Notes: a model not told the origin generated them from the letters alone. A DNA stretch of 64,000 nucleotides from Paraspadella gotoi (GCA_051294375.1 CM119271.1:13383039-13447038); one strand, 5' to 3'; positions 27,101 to 39,163 are shown, numbered from the stretch's first letter. Made by a program: numbers and translations.

Positions 27101-27639
27101 CTCTACTCTCTCTCTCTCTCTCTCTCTCTTTCCTTTTTTTTTTACACGCGCGCTTTTCATAAACTCCGACAGCCCCGTCTTACTTTTTTTTTTTCGTGGG
27201 AGAAAAGACAGACATACAACGAAATATAAAGGAATTTAAACTAAAATGACTTAAAAAGTTTTTTTTTTAAGCAAAACCAAAAAAAAAAAAACAATTGTTT
27301 GCCTTTTTTCTTTCTCTTTTTTATTCCTTCTTGTTTTTTTTTTTTCGACTAATCGTTTCTGTTTTTTGTTTTTCTTTTCTTTTTTTTTCCAAGTTTCATC
27401 TACGCGAGGGAATCGAAGTACGGCTCTCAGTCGGGCGGTGAGAGAGGTACTCGAGCGGGCCTATCGTCCACTCTGATGTACGATAGAGAGATAGAGGAGA
27501 CGATTAGAGAGAGATGAGAGAGTAGATCGAGGAGAGCGAGTAGAGACGAAGAGAGAAGAGAGGGACGGAAGGGCGGAGGATGAGCGAGATCAGAATTCGT
27601 CCCGTCGGATTCTCACGATCTCCCTTTTCTTTTTTATGG

Positions 27640-28290
27640 CCTCCGTTTTTGAGATCTACTTTCTACTTTGCCATCCTTTTTCATCGCCATCGTTTTTCAT
27701 ATCTTTTTCTCTTCTGCCATCTTTTTAATATCTACTTTCTACTTTGCCATCTTTTTTCATCGCCATCGTTTTTCACTTCTCTTTCTTTTCTGCCATCTTT
27801 TTAATATCTACTTTCTACTTTGTCATCTTTTTTCATCGCAATCGTTTTTCACTTCTCTTTCTCTTCTGCCATCTTTTTAATATCTACTTTCTACTTTGCC
27901 ATCTTTTTTCATTGCCATCGTTTTTCACTTCTCTTTCTCTTCTGCCATCTTTTTAATATCTACTTTCTATTTTGCCATTCTTTTTCATCGCCATTGTTTT
28001 TTACTTCTCTTTTTTTTCTGCCATATTTTTAATGTCTCCTTTCTATTTTGCCATCTTTTTTCATCGCCATCATTTTTTACTTCTCTTTTTTTTCTGCCCT
28101 CTTTTTAATGTCTCTTTTCTACTTTGACATCTTTGTTCATCGCCATCGTTTTTCACCTCTTTTTCTTCTCTGACATCTTTTTAAGGTCTCCTTTCCACTT
28201 TGCCATCTTTTAAAACTTTTCTACTGACATAATTTCTCGGTCTCCTTTCAACTACGCCATCTTTTTTCATCGCCATTTTTTTTGTCTCCA
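27640..28290 (+). repeat. 76-bp tandem repeat, about eight copies
   Basis: Unit: TACTTTCTACTTTGCCATC, then TTTTTTCATCGCCATCG, TTTTTCACTTCTC and TTCTGCCATCTTTTTAA. Spacing between units is exactly 76 bases over the first five copies, then copies diverge. Overlapping 70-residue frames start every 76 bases purely because of the repeat. Confidence 0.95.
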
Positions 28291-28920
28291 TCTATTATTT
28301 TGTTTTAGCATTGCCATCTTTTTTTTTTTAATTTTACGACACTTATTCTAATAGCATTATTTATTATCTTTTATTTTCTTTTACCTTTTTTGACCCTAAT
28401 TTTTTGTTCCTTTTTTTTTCACTTTAAACTTTGTATTAGTTCCAAACCCGTCTGTCATTTTCATCGTCATATACTCATATTTAATTTTCGCGATTTCTCT
28501 CATAGATCTTCAATCTTCAAAATGGACGAGTGAATTTCGGCGAAATCTGGAATGAATTTCCTCTGACTAGTGAAACTTCTTCTCAACATTTCTATACATT
28601 CTTGATAGTATTATTTTCGACTTAAGCATACATTAGACTTTGCTTAAATCTTCATAATTTTACTTCTTTCACGTTTACTTCTTCTCAGCCATCTTTTAAA
28701 GACAACATTGCACGCGCGCTTCTCTCTTTAATTTTTCGACGAGTCTTCAATCCAAGACTTTTAGCAATTTTAAACTTGTCCTCTTTGGAAAATCGTCTCA
28801 AGTTGTCCGAAACGCCAAAGTCAGAAAGACAATTTGAAAAACAAAGAAAAGTAAAAAAAAATAAAATCAAAGAAAGAAAACTTCTCGGAATTAAAGAATT
28901 CTCTTTTTAAAAGAGTCGTT
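28290..28920. other. AT-rich unique sequence, no gene recognised
   Basis: Contains T-rich stretches and no open frame above 61 residues. Nothing identifiable. Confidence 0.5.
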
Positions 28921-29520
28921 CGTCCTTTCATCCTCGTCGTTCTCCTTTCTTCGTTCGCCGTTCTCCTTTCTTCGTTCGCCGTTCGCCGTTCTCCTTTCTT
29001 CATTCGCCGTTCTCCTTTCTTTGTTCGCCGTTCTCCTTTCATCCTCGGCGTTCTCCTTTCTTCATTCGCCGTTCGCTGTTCTCCTTTCTTCATTCGCCGT
29101 TCTCCTATCTTTGTTCGCCATTCTCCTTTCTTTGCTGTTCTTCTTTCTTTTTTTTTGTTCTCCTTTCTTCATTTGCCATTCTCCAAACATTGTTCACCAT
29201 TCTCCATTCTTCATCCTCTGTTCTCCTTTTTTATTCATTGTTCTCCTTTCTTTCATTCACCATTCACCTACCTTTGTTTGCCATGCCATGTTTTTTCCAT
29301 CGCTGTTTTCATTTCTTCATTCACAATTCTCCAGATCGCAGTTCGCCATTCTCCTTTCTTTGTCCGCTGTTCTCCAAGTTTCATTCGCCGTTCTCCTATA
29401 TTTTTCGCCATTCTCTTTTCTTCATTAGCCATTCTCCTATCTTTGTTCACCGTTCTCCTATTTTAGTTCGCCGTTCTCCTATCTTCATTCCCCGTTCTCC
29501 TATCTTTGTTCGCCGTTCAT
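28920..29520 (+). repeat. TTCGCCGTTCTCCTTTC minisatellite
   Basis: More than 20 units of about 21-27 bp with variants such as TTCACCATTCTCC. The three overlapping frames of 100-135 residues are all made of this repeat. Confidence 0.9.
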
Positions 29521-29529
29521 TATTCGGAA

Positions 29530-30560
29530 TTCGTAATCAAATTTAAATTCGTCACGATTCGTTAAACGTCTCTCTCTCTCTCTCTATCTCCTGGGCTGAT
29601 GAGTTCGATCGTGTCTTCTGCTCGTGGGCTCAGTCTCTCTCAAGGATCACAGTACAGTGAAATCAGCGGCGTCTTCATCTTCTCTCTCTCACTCTCTCTC
29701 TGCCCTCTCTTCCCTCTCTCATCTCTCTCTCTCTCTCTTTCTTCTCATTTGTTATTTGTCTTCTTTTCTGTTTGTTTCCTTCTTCGTCGGCCGCTGTTCG
29801 TTGATTGCTTTCACGATTCTTTGTTCGTCGATTGTTCTTTTTTGATTCGTCGCTGTTCTGTAATTGCCTTCACACACGCATCGTTGTTTGTGCACCGATT
29901 GAACTTTTAATTGGTTTTGTTAGTTTTAAAGTAAACACTTTTATCGGCATTTTTCGTTTCTTACTTCTGAGCATAATTCGATGAGGGCTCTTTAGATTTG
30001 AACCCGCATTGACTTCTCGAAAATTTAAAAATTGATTAATTCTCTGAAATCAAAGTAAATTGTAAATTTGTCATGAATCGATTAATAAGTAAATAGTAAA
30101 TAGTAAACTCATTAACAGTCACCATGAAATTACTAATTTACAATTTCACCAACCTTCACGAGGAAACATTAGTCGATCTGAACTTAATAACAATATTTTA
30201 TTTAGGTTACACAAAATTTAACCCCAAAAATTTAATGACTGAAAAACTCGACTTCCTCCCGATTTCTATAATTGTTATTGTTTTAATTTAAAAAACATTA
30301 ATAATGACTGACTTTTTTTCACAAAATTGTTAAAAAAAGTAGTATATATGTAAAAATATGAAATATAAAAACTACAGATTTTTTCCATAGGTTGTTTCCA
30401 TAGTTTTGTCCGAATGTGAACGTTGTGAATAAAAAGCCGGTTGATGATCTCATTTTCACTTTTCACACATCAGCGGTTCCATTTTTTTTTGTCTCGTGTG
30501 AAAGAAAAAATGTTTCATCTTTAAAGGAACTGACTCTTTTGTCTATTCTGAAAAGTACAT
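29530..30560. other. Mostly unique AT-rich sequence, no gene recognised
   Basis: Begins with a short (CT)n and a TTCGTCG-rich segment (29,690-29,890), then AT-rich DNA. No conserved protein or RNA seen. Confidence 0.5.
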
Positions 30561-30569
30561 CTAGTACAA

Positions 30570-30623
<54 letters not shown>

Positions 30624-30709
30624 TCGGTATTGATTCTGTTTCTTTAATTTTCCGACTTCATCAGCGCAAAGCTCGAGGCAGTGGATCCAAGTCATCGTCG
30701 TCGTCGTCA

Positions 30710-30759
<50 letters not shown>

Positions 30760-31320
30760 GTCATTCCCATTTATTTCTTTCTTTCAGTCCCGAGGATCCA
30801 TTTCCGTTTCATTCATCTTTTTTTCTTTATATCCATTTTCTTTATTATTCATTTCCCTTTTTATCCATTTCTTCTTTTATTCATTTTCTTTATCCATTTT
30901 TCATTTTATCCATTTTCTTTATTTTCCATTTCCAATTTTGTCTACTTTTTAATCCATTTCCTTTATTTTTCCTTTATCACTTTCCCCTTTTTTTCCATTT
31001 TCATTTTTTATCCATTTCCATTCTCATCTCATTTATAATCATTGATCCCTTTTCACGGTAAGCCCACCGCGTATTGCGTTGTCCATTTTTGATTTCCATT
31101 TCATTTTATTTAGTCCATTTATCCATTTAACTTCATCTTTAGTCTCTTGTTGTTTTATCGACTTTCCACTTTTTTTCATTTTTTCCCTCCATTTATCCAT
31201 TTCTTTTGAAATTATTTTTTTCCTCCTCCCACTTTTTCTGTTCCATTTTAGCCTTTATTGCTCTCTCTCTCTCTCTCTCTTCTCTTCTCTATCTCGTCTT
31301 CTCTCTCTCTCTCTCTTATG
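30570..31320 (+). repeat. (CT)n, (GTC)n and TCCATTT minisatellite block
   Basis: CT run 30,570-30,620, GTC run 30,693-30,763, then a loose TTTATCCATTTTC repeat to about 31,250 and CT again. A 178-residue frame spans all three and is not credible as a protein. Confidence 0.8.
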
Positions 31321-31780
31321 ACACAGAGATTTGCTTTTAGCGTCTTTGTGACATGCCTTTGCCAACGATTTCTGCCATCAGAAAATCGTCTTCATTGCCT
31401 TTTCCGCAGTTGGTGTCCTGGATTTTTATAAAAGATTCTTCCTCAATGATAAACAAGAAGACGTTAAATATCAATTTATCTTATTGATTGAAGATAAATT
31501 AATACGTCTACTATTTTTTGCGAGCGTTCGTACCAGATATTAAATTATCCCCAACTGAAATAAAAACATTTTTAAATACATAAACATACAAACGTAAACA
31601 TAACCATAAAAACATATAAACGTTTGAAGTTAGAACATAACTTTCTTATTCATACTAAATCCAAATTCATAAATTGAAAAAAAACCTTTCGCTTTCCATC
31701 GACTGAATCTCTCGGGCGAATTTTTAGGGTTAGTTGCTTGCAAGCTTGGTTGATTGGTTGCTTGCTAGCTTGCTAGCTTG
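31321..31780. other. Unique sequence, no gene recognised
   Basis: AT-rich, ending in a short GCTTGCTAGCTT repeat (31,735-31,775). Nothing identifiable. Confidence 0.5.
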
Positions 31781-31879
31781 AATATGAAGTTGACCTCAAG
31801 ATCTTTTCTTGCGACTTTCACTTCTGTCTATTTCGTCCCACATCCCTTCCGCCACGTATGGTTTTTTTTAAACAAGTTT

Positions 31880-32710
31880 TCCCATCTTTACGCCACTTCC
31901 GGTTTTGCCATGCCCCTTGCCACTACCGGCTTTGCCATGTCTTATGACACTTCCGGTTTGCCATCTCCTATGCCAATCTCGGTTTTCCACATCACCTTCC
32001 AATTTCAGGTTTTGCCATCACTTCTGCTACTTTCGCTTTGCTTTTCCTTAAGCAAGTTCGCTTCGTTATCTCTTCTTCCACTTCTCTTTATTATTTCTAT
32101 TTCCAGTTTGCCATGACTTATCCTAATTCCGGTTTGGCCATCCCCTATGCCACTTCCGGTTTGCCATCTCCAATGCCATTTTTGGTTTTGGCATACATTT
32201 TGCTAATGCCACTTTACCATCACTTTCGCTACTTTCAGTGTGATTTTCCTTAAGCCATGTCTGCTTTGCTTTCACTTCTGCCATCTCCAATACCATTTTC
32301 GGTTTTGCCATACTCTATGCCACTTTCACTTTTACTAATGCCACTTTCAGTTTGCCATTCCCTCTTCTACTTCCGGTTTGCAATGTCTTATGCCACTTTT
32401 GGTTTGCCATGTCTTATCCTACCTCCGGATTGCCATGCTTTATTCCACTTCCGGGTTGCCATGCCATATCCTACTTCCGGTTAGCCATGCTTTATGCCAC
32501 TTCCGGTTTTACCATCTCCTATTCTATTTCCAGTTTACCATGCCTTATGCCACTTCCGGTTTGCATTTCCTTATGCCACTTCCGGTTTTACCATCTCCTA
32601 TTCCATTTCCAGTTTACCATGCCTTATGCCACTTCCGGTTTGCATTTCCTTATGCCACTTCCGGTTTGCATTTCCTTATGCCACTTCCGGTTTTGCCGCT
32701 GTTTCTTCTT
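31880..32710 (+). repeat. CCACTTCCGGTTTGCCATG minisatellite
   Basis: Units of roughly 26-30 bp (GCCACTTCCGGTTTGCC plus ATGCCTTAT). The portion from 32,437 is mirrored at 52,045-52,305. Unusually for this window it is not pyrimidine-only. Frames of 112 to 255 residues through it carry a repetitive CHFRF/LPVC peptide and continue into (CT)n, so I do not call a gene. Confidence 0.9.
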
Positions 32711-32780
32711 CCAGGCGGAAAAGAGCAAAAAAGTCTCCTCAGGTTTTTTCCCCTTCGATTCTGCAGCCAAATATTATTAC

Positions 32781-32853
<73 letters not shown>

Positions 32854-32957
32854 CTCTCTCTCTCTCTCTATCTCTCTCTCCCGCCGTGAGCGCATCGAGA
32901 TACCATTCGTTTTCCTCCCAGAGTTCGCTCCCCTTTTCTCTTCTATATCGCATAGGC

Positions 32958-32997
<40 letters not shown>

Positions 32998-33575
32998 TTT
33001 ACATGGTTGCATATGTACTGCTGAAGTGTATTAGAGTATTCAGTTCATTTGAAAACTGTCACATTTCTGAGCATTACAAATCAAAAATCAATCTCTTTCA
33101 TTGCCCTGTTTTTCACTAAATCAATTAATCACTCACTCATTCACTCACTCATTCACTCACTCCCTCACTCACTCACTCACTCACTCACTCACTCACTCAC
33201 TCCCTTCTTTCTCCCCATCATCACATTTCCCTCGTTCTCACTTTCCTTCTCTCTAGCCTTTTCTTTTTCCTCTCTTTTCCCCTCTCTTTCTCCTCCCACC
33301 TTCCAACCTTACCTTTCTATTCTCTATTTTTCTTTTCTTTTTCACCTCTCTCTCCTTCTCCCCATTTTCTCTTTCTTTCTTTTCACTTTCTTTTTTCTTT
33401 TTCTTACTTTTTCTTCTTTTCTCCCTTTCTTTTTTTTTTCTCCTTTGCCTTCCTAACCTTTACCTATAACCTTTTCCTCTCTCCTCTCTCCCTCTTTTCC
33501 TTTCTCCTTTCCTTTGCCCTTCTAACCTTTTCCCTTTTTTTTTTCCTTCTTCCTTCTGTTTGTTCTTCGTTTCGG

Positions 33576-33606
<31 letters not shown>

Positions 33607-33852
33607 ACTTAACTCATTTCTCATCCTCATCTTTTTTTTTACTCTGAGAAATAGTTTCTTTCTTTCTCTCTTTCTTTTTTTTTTCTTTTGTTTCTCTGGG
33701 TTTTCTTTTTCTTTATTTTCTTTTTCTTTATTTTTCTTTTTCTGTCAGAATATTAAAGTATTATTACAAAATCTCGGTCTTACAAAATCACCTTTTTTAT
33801 TTTCTCGGTCATTTTTTTTCCTTCAATATTTTTCTTTTCTCTTTCTCTCTCT

Positions 33853-33862
33853 NNNNNNNNNN
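33853..33862. other. 10-N gap in (CT)n
   Basis: Short gap flanked by TCTCTCTC on both sides. The mirrored arm is sequenced there. Confidence 0.9.
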
Positions 33863-34239
33863 CTCTCTTTCTCTCTCTTTCCCTATTTCTCTTATATAGT
33901 TCTTTTTTTTTCATTTATTCTCGCGCGGGTGTGTTTTCGGTATTATTTTTTATGTCGTTTTTTTTCCTTTTGGCGATATTCGCTAATAACAGTCTTATGG
34001 AGAAGGATCAGGGGGTCGTCGTCGTCGTCGTCGTTATCGTCGTCGTCGTCGTCGTCGTTATCGTCGTCGTCGTCGTCGTTATCGTCGTCGTCGTTATCGT
34101 CGTCGTCGTTATCGTCGTCGTCGTTCTCTTTTTTATCTTTTCTATGTGTACACTTAGCTTTCAATGTATGATATTGTACCAATTTCATAAAATTCAGCTC
34201 CTTGTATTTTGATGCTAGTGCGGAGTACAATAAGTATTC

Positions 34240-34470
34240 CCCGATCTAATACTTAAGGGAGTGGTCTTTTCATACAATTGAAACATTCTTTGAAATATTT
34301 TCCACTTCATTGATAGGGAAGCCAGGTACTCTGGGAGTGAATAAACGGGACTGTTAGAGAGTCTTGATTGAAAGCTTGCAGGGACCTGCTATGTCATTAT
34401 CTTGTAAGAGTGATGGAGGCCTTAAACCACCAAAGCCTGTCCAAAGTCAGGGGCAAGATAGCTTATTTAT
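34240..34470. other. Non-repetitive island inside the inverted arms
   Basis: About 230 bases without simple repeats, mirrored at 50,340-50,600 with few changes (for example GAGTCTTGATTGAAAGCTTG, AAGCCTGTCCAAAGTCAGGG). Neither strand has an uninterrupted frame, and I recognise no family. Confidence 0.5.
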
Positions 34471-34559
34471 TAAATGAATGGATAATTTTTATATTGGTTG
34501 TACCAATTTCATATCTGTAATTTCAACTAAATCAGATTTGATAGTAAACGACATCTATG

Positions 34560-35110
34560 ATTTTTCTTTTCTATGTTTTTTCCTCTTTTATATTTTTTTT
34601 CGTTTCTATTTCAACCTTTCTTTCCTTTCCTCTCTTTTCTATGTTCAAACCTTTCTTTCCTTTCCTCTCTTTTCTATTTCAACCTTTCTCTTTCCTGTTC
34701 TCTTTTCTATTCAACTTTCTTTCCTTTCCCTTCTTTTCTATTTCAAACCTTTCTTTCCTTTCCTTTTCTATTTTATTCAACACTTTCTTCCTTCCTCTCT
34801 TTTCTATTTAACTTTCTTTCCTTTCCTCTCTTTCTATTTCAAACCTTTCTCTTTCCCTCTCTTTCTACTTCAACTTTCTTCCTTTCCCTCTCTTTCTTAT
34901 TCCCCTTTCTTTCCTTCCTCCTCTTTTCTATTCAACCTTTCTTTTCCTTTCCTCTCTTTTCTATTTTCACAACCTTTCTTTCCTCTTCCTCTCTTTTCTA
35001 TTTCAACTTTCTTTCCTTTCCTCTCTTTCTATTTCAAAACCTTTTTCCTTTCCTTCTCTTTTTTCTATTTCAAATGTTTTTTCACAACCTTTCTTTTCTT
35101 TCCCTCTCTA
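34560..35110 (+). repeat. ~33-bp TTTCTATTTCAACC minisatellite
   Basis: About 15 units of TTTCTATTTCAACCTTTCTTTCC and variants. Mirrored at 49,750-50,235. The 403-residue frame crossing it also crosses an N gap and is not a gene. Confidence 0.85.
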
Positions 35111-35257
35111 TTACAGCGCTCGCTCTCCTCGTAACGCTTCGGCTTATATGCGGCCTAATCCGATCGAAAATCTCTCTTTTCTTATCTCTCTCTCTCTCTC
35201 TCCTCACATCTCTCTCGTTCCTCTCCATCTCTCTCTCCCTCTCTTCTCTCTCTCTCT

Positions 35258-35632
35258 NNNNNNNNNNNNNNNNNNNNNNNNNNNNNNNNNNNNNNNNNNN
35301 NNNNNNNNNNNNNNNNNNNNNNNNNNNNNNNNNNNNNNNNNNNNNNNNNNNNNNNNNNNNNNNNNNNNNNNNNNNNNNNNNNNNNNNNNNNNNNNNNNNN
35401 NNNNNNNNNNNNNNNNNNNNNNNNNNNNNNNNNNNNNNNNNNNNNNNNNNNNNNNNNNNNNNNNNNNNNNNNNNNNNNNNNNNNNNNNNNNNNNNNNNNN
35501 NNNNNNNNNNNNNNNNNNNNNNNNNNNNNNNNNNNNNNNNNNNNNNNNNNNNNNNNNNNNNNNNNNNNNNNNNNNNNNNNNNNNNNNNNNNNNNNNNNNN
35601 NNNNNNNNNNNNNNNNNNNNNNNNNNNNNNNN
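35258..35632. other. Gap (375 N)
   Basis: Flanked on the left by (CT)n. In the mirrored arm (about 49,190-49,720) the matching place holds (GA)n blocks separated by short non-repeat segments. Confidence 0.9.
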
Positions 35633-35856
35633 TCTTCCGTCGATCTTTGGCGCCGAAGGAGAGATTTGGAAGGCTAGGATTGATTTGTGGAAGGAAGAAG
35701 GGATTTATTCGAAGGGGAGAGAGATTTTGTGGTTTTTGTGGATTTGTGGATAAAGGAATCAGTGATAAAGTGGATAAAAAATGAAAAAATAAAGAGACAA
35801 ACAAAAGAAACCGAAAAAGGAAAGATTTATTTTGGGATAGATTTAGAAATAGACGA

Positions 35857-36471
35857 GTGATTTATGATAATCGAAAGGGAGAGATTTGTGATTTAATCAA
35901 CGTGAAGAGATTCTTGATATGGGAGCGATTCTCCGTGAAAGACCTAATATGTCACCGGAGAAAAGAATCACAAAAGGTCTCATTTATTAATCTGGTTAAG
36001 ATAGAATTATCCTTCGGAAAAGAGAGTTGCTACCAAAGGACTTTTATTTGCCACAAAAGAAATGAGAGTTGCTACAAAACGAATTTCATTTGCTACAAAA
36101 GAAATGAGATTTGCTACAAAAGGACTTTCATTTGCTACAAAAGAAATGAGAGTTGCTACAAAAGAAATGAGAATTGCTACAAAAGGACTTTTATTTGCCA
36201 CAAAAAGGAACGCGATGGCGGCAAAAGTAATCCATTTCGATCGGGCGGGATTCTTTCCCTTTTTTTTTTGTCGGGTCTGTTGGATTCGAGATTCCATTTT
36301 CGTGGCTCGAAGAAACTCCTTCCGATTCGATTCCATTTTAAAATGATGACCTTTTTGAAAAGAAAATGTCTCCGTCTGAGAAGTGAAAAAAGTTTTATCG
36401 GCACTATTTTACGAAAGCGACTTATTACCTTTTTTTCAGCCCCTAAACTTTATTTTAATCTTAATATTTAA
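35857..36471 (+). CDS. 204-residue open frame with seven-residue cysteine repeat; unproven
   Basis: The longest frame in the window that is not a mono- or dinucleotide repeat. Residues about 50-120 consist of a seven-residue unit of the type CYKRNES/CYKRTFI, encoded by a 21-bp tandem repeat (GCTACAAAAGAAATGAGA). The flanks (35,857-36,010 and 36,205-36,471) are ordinary sequence. All other frames through the 21-bp array are also open, so the open frame is weak evidence. The mirrored copy (48,600-48,790) has indels that break it. No signal peptide or known domain seen. It may equally be a minisatellite in non-coding DNA. Confidence 0.15.
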   Translation: MIYDNRKGEICDLINVKRFLIWERFSVKDLICHRRKESQKVSFINLVKIELSFGKESCYQRTFICHKRNESCYKTNFICYKRNEICYKRTFICYKRNESCYKRNENCYKRTFICHKKERDGGKSNPFRSGGILSLFFLSGLLDSRFHFRGSKKLLPIRFHFKMMTFLKRKCLRLRSEKSFIGTILRKRLITFFSAPKLYFNLNI

Positions 36472-36479
36472 TAGTGATC

Positions 36480-37023
36480 TCTTACTAAATAGGTTCCAGC
36501 GGGATTATTATATTATGATATTATATTATTATATTATTATAATTCTTAACTCTAATTACTAAACTTATATCCTCTTTGTAAACCCCGTAACCTTAATGCT
36601 TAAACCAAATCTCAAACCCTAATTCTCTAACTTAATCCCTAAACCTTTAACATAATATTTAAACCTAAAACTTACCTAATTTTGAATTAAATCGGAAATG
36701 AGCTTCTTTTGAAAAATATGGCTTCAAACATTCGGGAGTCGGTTTTATTTTTTGCCGATTTATTCTTCATTTTTATCTCTTCTTCTTTCGTTTAAATCGG
36801 ATGGAATCAGCAGCTCAGGTTTTCATCGATGATCAAATTGGTTCCGTTGGTCGTCGATGCCATCCGACAATCACCGACTCGCATCCATAAACTCAAACTC
36901 ACGACGAACTCACCTCAAAAGAACTTACCCACTCGGTCCGGTTAACCACGCTAAGTTATCGTCACTGTACCCGACTCTATCCCCTCTACCTTAGATAATT
37001 TGGGGCAGTCTCTCTCTCTCTCT
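36480..37023. other. AT-rich and unique sequence, no gene recognised
   Basis: Holds a degenerate CCCTAATTCTCTAACTTAAT tract (36,540-36,680) and a more GC-balanced segment (36,800-36,990) that is mirrored at 47,810-48,010. No frame of interest. Confidence 0.5.
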
Positions 37024-37217
37024 NNNNNNNNNNNNNNNNNNNNNNNNNNNNNNNNNNNNNNNNNNNNNNNNNNNNNNNNNNNNNNNNNNNNNNNNNNNNN
37101 NNNNNNNNNNNNNNNNNNNNNNNNNNNNNNNNNNNNNNNNNNNNNNNNNNNNNNNNNNNNNNNNNNNNNNNNNNNNNNNNNNNNNNNNNNNNNNNNNNNN
37201 NNNNNNNNNNNNNNNNN
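37024..37217. other. Gap (194 N)
   Basis: Starts in (CT)n. The mirrored arm shows interrupted (GA)n at 47,660-47,800. Confidence 0.9.
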
Positions 37218-37284
37218 TCCCTCTCCTCATTTTCGAATGTGACGCGCGAACTTCATTATCATATCGCGGCTCGAATTTCGGGCG

Positions 37285-37680
37285 GAGGTTGGATCGGATG
37301 ATTGGTTGATTGGCTGATTGGTTAATAGAATGGTTGGATGATTGGCTGATAAGATGATTGGTTCATTGATTGATTTGATTGTGGGATAATTTAAAGACAG
37401 ATTGGTTAATGGAATCATTGGATGATAGGCTGATTTTATTATTGATTGATTCATTGATAGAATTATAGGATAATTGAATGATTGGTTTATTGGTCAATGG
37501 AATCATAATTCAGATGATAGACTGATTTGATGATTGCCTTATACTTTGATTGGTGGATTGTTTATCTGGATATTTGGATGATTGACTCATTAAATGACTG
37601 TTGATTAGTTTATTTGGTTGATCGAATTAATGGATGTAATTAGTTGATTAGTCGGAAGCTTTTATTGATTGGATAATAGG
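37285..37680 (+). repeat. Degenerate TGATTGG minisatellite
   Basis: Words such as GATTGGTTGATTGG, GATGATTGGCTGAT and ATTGATTGATT recur without a strict period. Mirrored at 47,200-47,590. Confidence 0.75.
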
Positions 37681-37860
37681 ATTTTTAATAAAAAGTGAGA
37701 ATAAATTGGAATATTTAACTTACGGTATAAACTATTGTTTTCTCTCAATTCAATAGGTTGTTAGATTGAAGCTACATAATGATGACCGGACAATCACTGA
37801 TTGGTAAATTGATTGGAGATTTAGTTAATCAAGTCGAATGATTGATCGAGACGAGAGAGA

Positions 37861-38074
37861 NNNNNNNNNNNNNNNNNNNNNNNNNNNNNNNNNNNNNNNN
37901 NNNNNNNNNNNNNNNNNNNNNNNNNNNNNNNNNNNNNNNNNNNNNNNNNNNNNNNNNNNNNNNNNNNNNNNNNNNNNNNNNNNNNNNNNNNNNNNNNNNN
38001 NNNNNNNNNNNNNNNNNNNNNNNNNNNNNNNNNNNNNNNNNNNNNNNNNNNNNNNNNNNNNNNNNNNNNNNNNN
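37861..38074. other. Gap (214 N)
   Basis: Followed by a TCC/TCT trinucleotide run (38,075-38,130). The mirrored place is about 46,740-47,025. Confidence 0.9.
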
Positions 38075-38309
38075 TCCTCCTCCTCCTCATCTTCCTCCTC
38101 CTCCTCTTCCTCCTCCTCCTCTTCCTCATCTTCTTGATCTGAATGCTAATCGAGAGAGAAAGAGAAAAGAAGAAAAAATCGTGGAAATTATTAAGTCTTA
38201 ACGATTCATTGAAAATAAAAGTAAAAAAAAAGTGTTATGCATCACGAACGTTGATTCTATTATCCGTTTGAAATTATGGCTGAATTGGATATTTACCTAT
38301 ATTCCTTTA

Positions 38310-38900
38310 CTTTCCTCCTTTCTTTTTCATTTCTCCCTTTCCTTTCCTCTATTCTTTTACATTTCTCTCTTTCCTTTCCTCCTTTCTTTTTCTTTTCTCC
38401 CTTTCCTTTCCTCTTTTCTTTTTCATTTCTCCCTCTCCTTTCCTCCTTTCTTTTTTGTTTCTCCCTCTCTTTTCCTCCTTTCTTTTTCGTTTCTCCCTCT
38501 CCTTTCCTCCTTTCGTTTTCATTTCTCTCTTTCCTTTCATCTTTTCTTTTTCATTTCTCACTTTCTTTTTCTCTTCTCTTTTTCTGTTCTCCCTTTCCTT
38601 CCTCCTTTCTTTTTCATTTCTCCCCTTCCTTTCCTCTTTTTTTTTCTTTTCACTCTTTCCTTTCCTCTTTTCTTTTTCAATTCTCGCTCTCCTTTCCTCC
38701 TTTCTTTCATTTCTCCCTTTCCTATTTTTTTTTACATTTCTCCCTTTCTTTTCCTCTTTTCTTTTACATTTCTCACTTTCCTTTCCTCTTTTCCTTTTCA
38801 TTTCTCCCTTTCCTTTCCTCTCTTCTCTTCACTTTCCCCTCCTTTCTTTTTTTTCACCTTCTTTTCCTCACATTCACTTTTCTCACCTTTCCTTTTCTCT
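38310..38900 (+). repeat. ~31-bp TTTCATTTCTCCCTTTCC minisatellite
   Basis: About 18 units of CTTTTTCATTTCTCCCTTTC plus CTTTCCTC. Mirrored at 45,930-46,560. The 250-residue frame here is repeat only. Confidence 0.9.
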
Positions 38901-38925
38901 TTTCTCTCTCCTTCCAATTCTTATG

Positions 38926-39071
38926 CACTGAACTTTTCTGCTTCCATCTCGACTGAACTCGTGTATCGTTTTTTCCTTCTTTAATTTTCTTCATCCTGAA
39001 CCCTTCTGCTTTTCGTCACCATCATATTACTCTCTCTCTCTCTCTCTAGCGAGAGAGAGAGAGAAGGAGGA

Positions 39072-39103
<32 letters not shown>

Positions 39104-39163
39104 GAAGAGAGAGAGACGAGAGATAAGAGAGAGAGAGTGAAGAGAGAGAGAGAAAGAGATGAG

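Larger units (their letters stand above)
32437..38925 (+). repeat. Left arm of spaced 6.4 kb inverted repeat
   Basis: Its reverse complement lies at 45,915-52,305 in the same order: CTTCCGG minisatellite, (CT)n, (CACT)n at 33,128-33,202, (GTC)n at 34,016-34,126, the AGCTTTCAATGTATGATATT segment, TTCTATTTCAACC minisatellite, GCTACAAAAGAAATGAG repeat, the AT-rich segment with ACCCTAATT words, TGATTGG repeat, and the GAACGTTGATTCTATTATCC segment (38,246, mirrored near 46,605). This arm reads cleanly except for four N gaps. It is strongly pyrimidine-rich on the plus strand. Confidence 0.9.

Noticed and set aside
29596-29603. CTGATGAG resembling a hammerhead ribozyme core
   Set aside because: The required GAAA part and the flanking helices are absent.
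34573-35784. 403-residue frame, longest in the window
   Set aside because: Crosses a minisatellite, (CT)n and 375 undefined bases, so the frame is meaningless.
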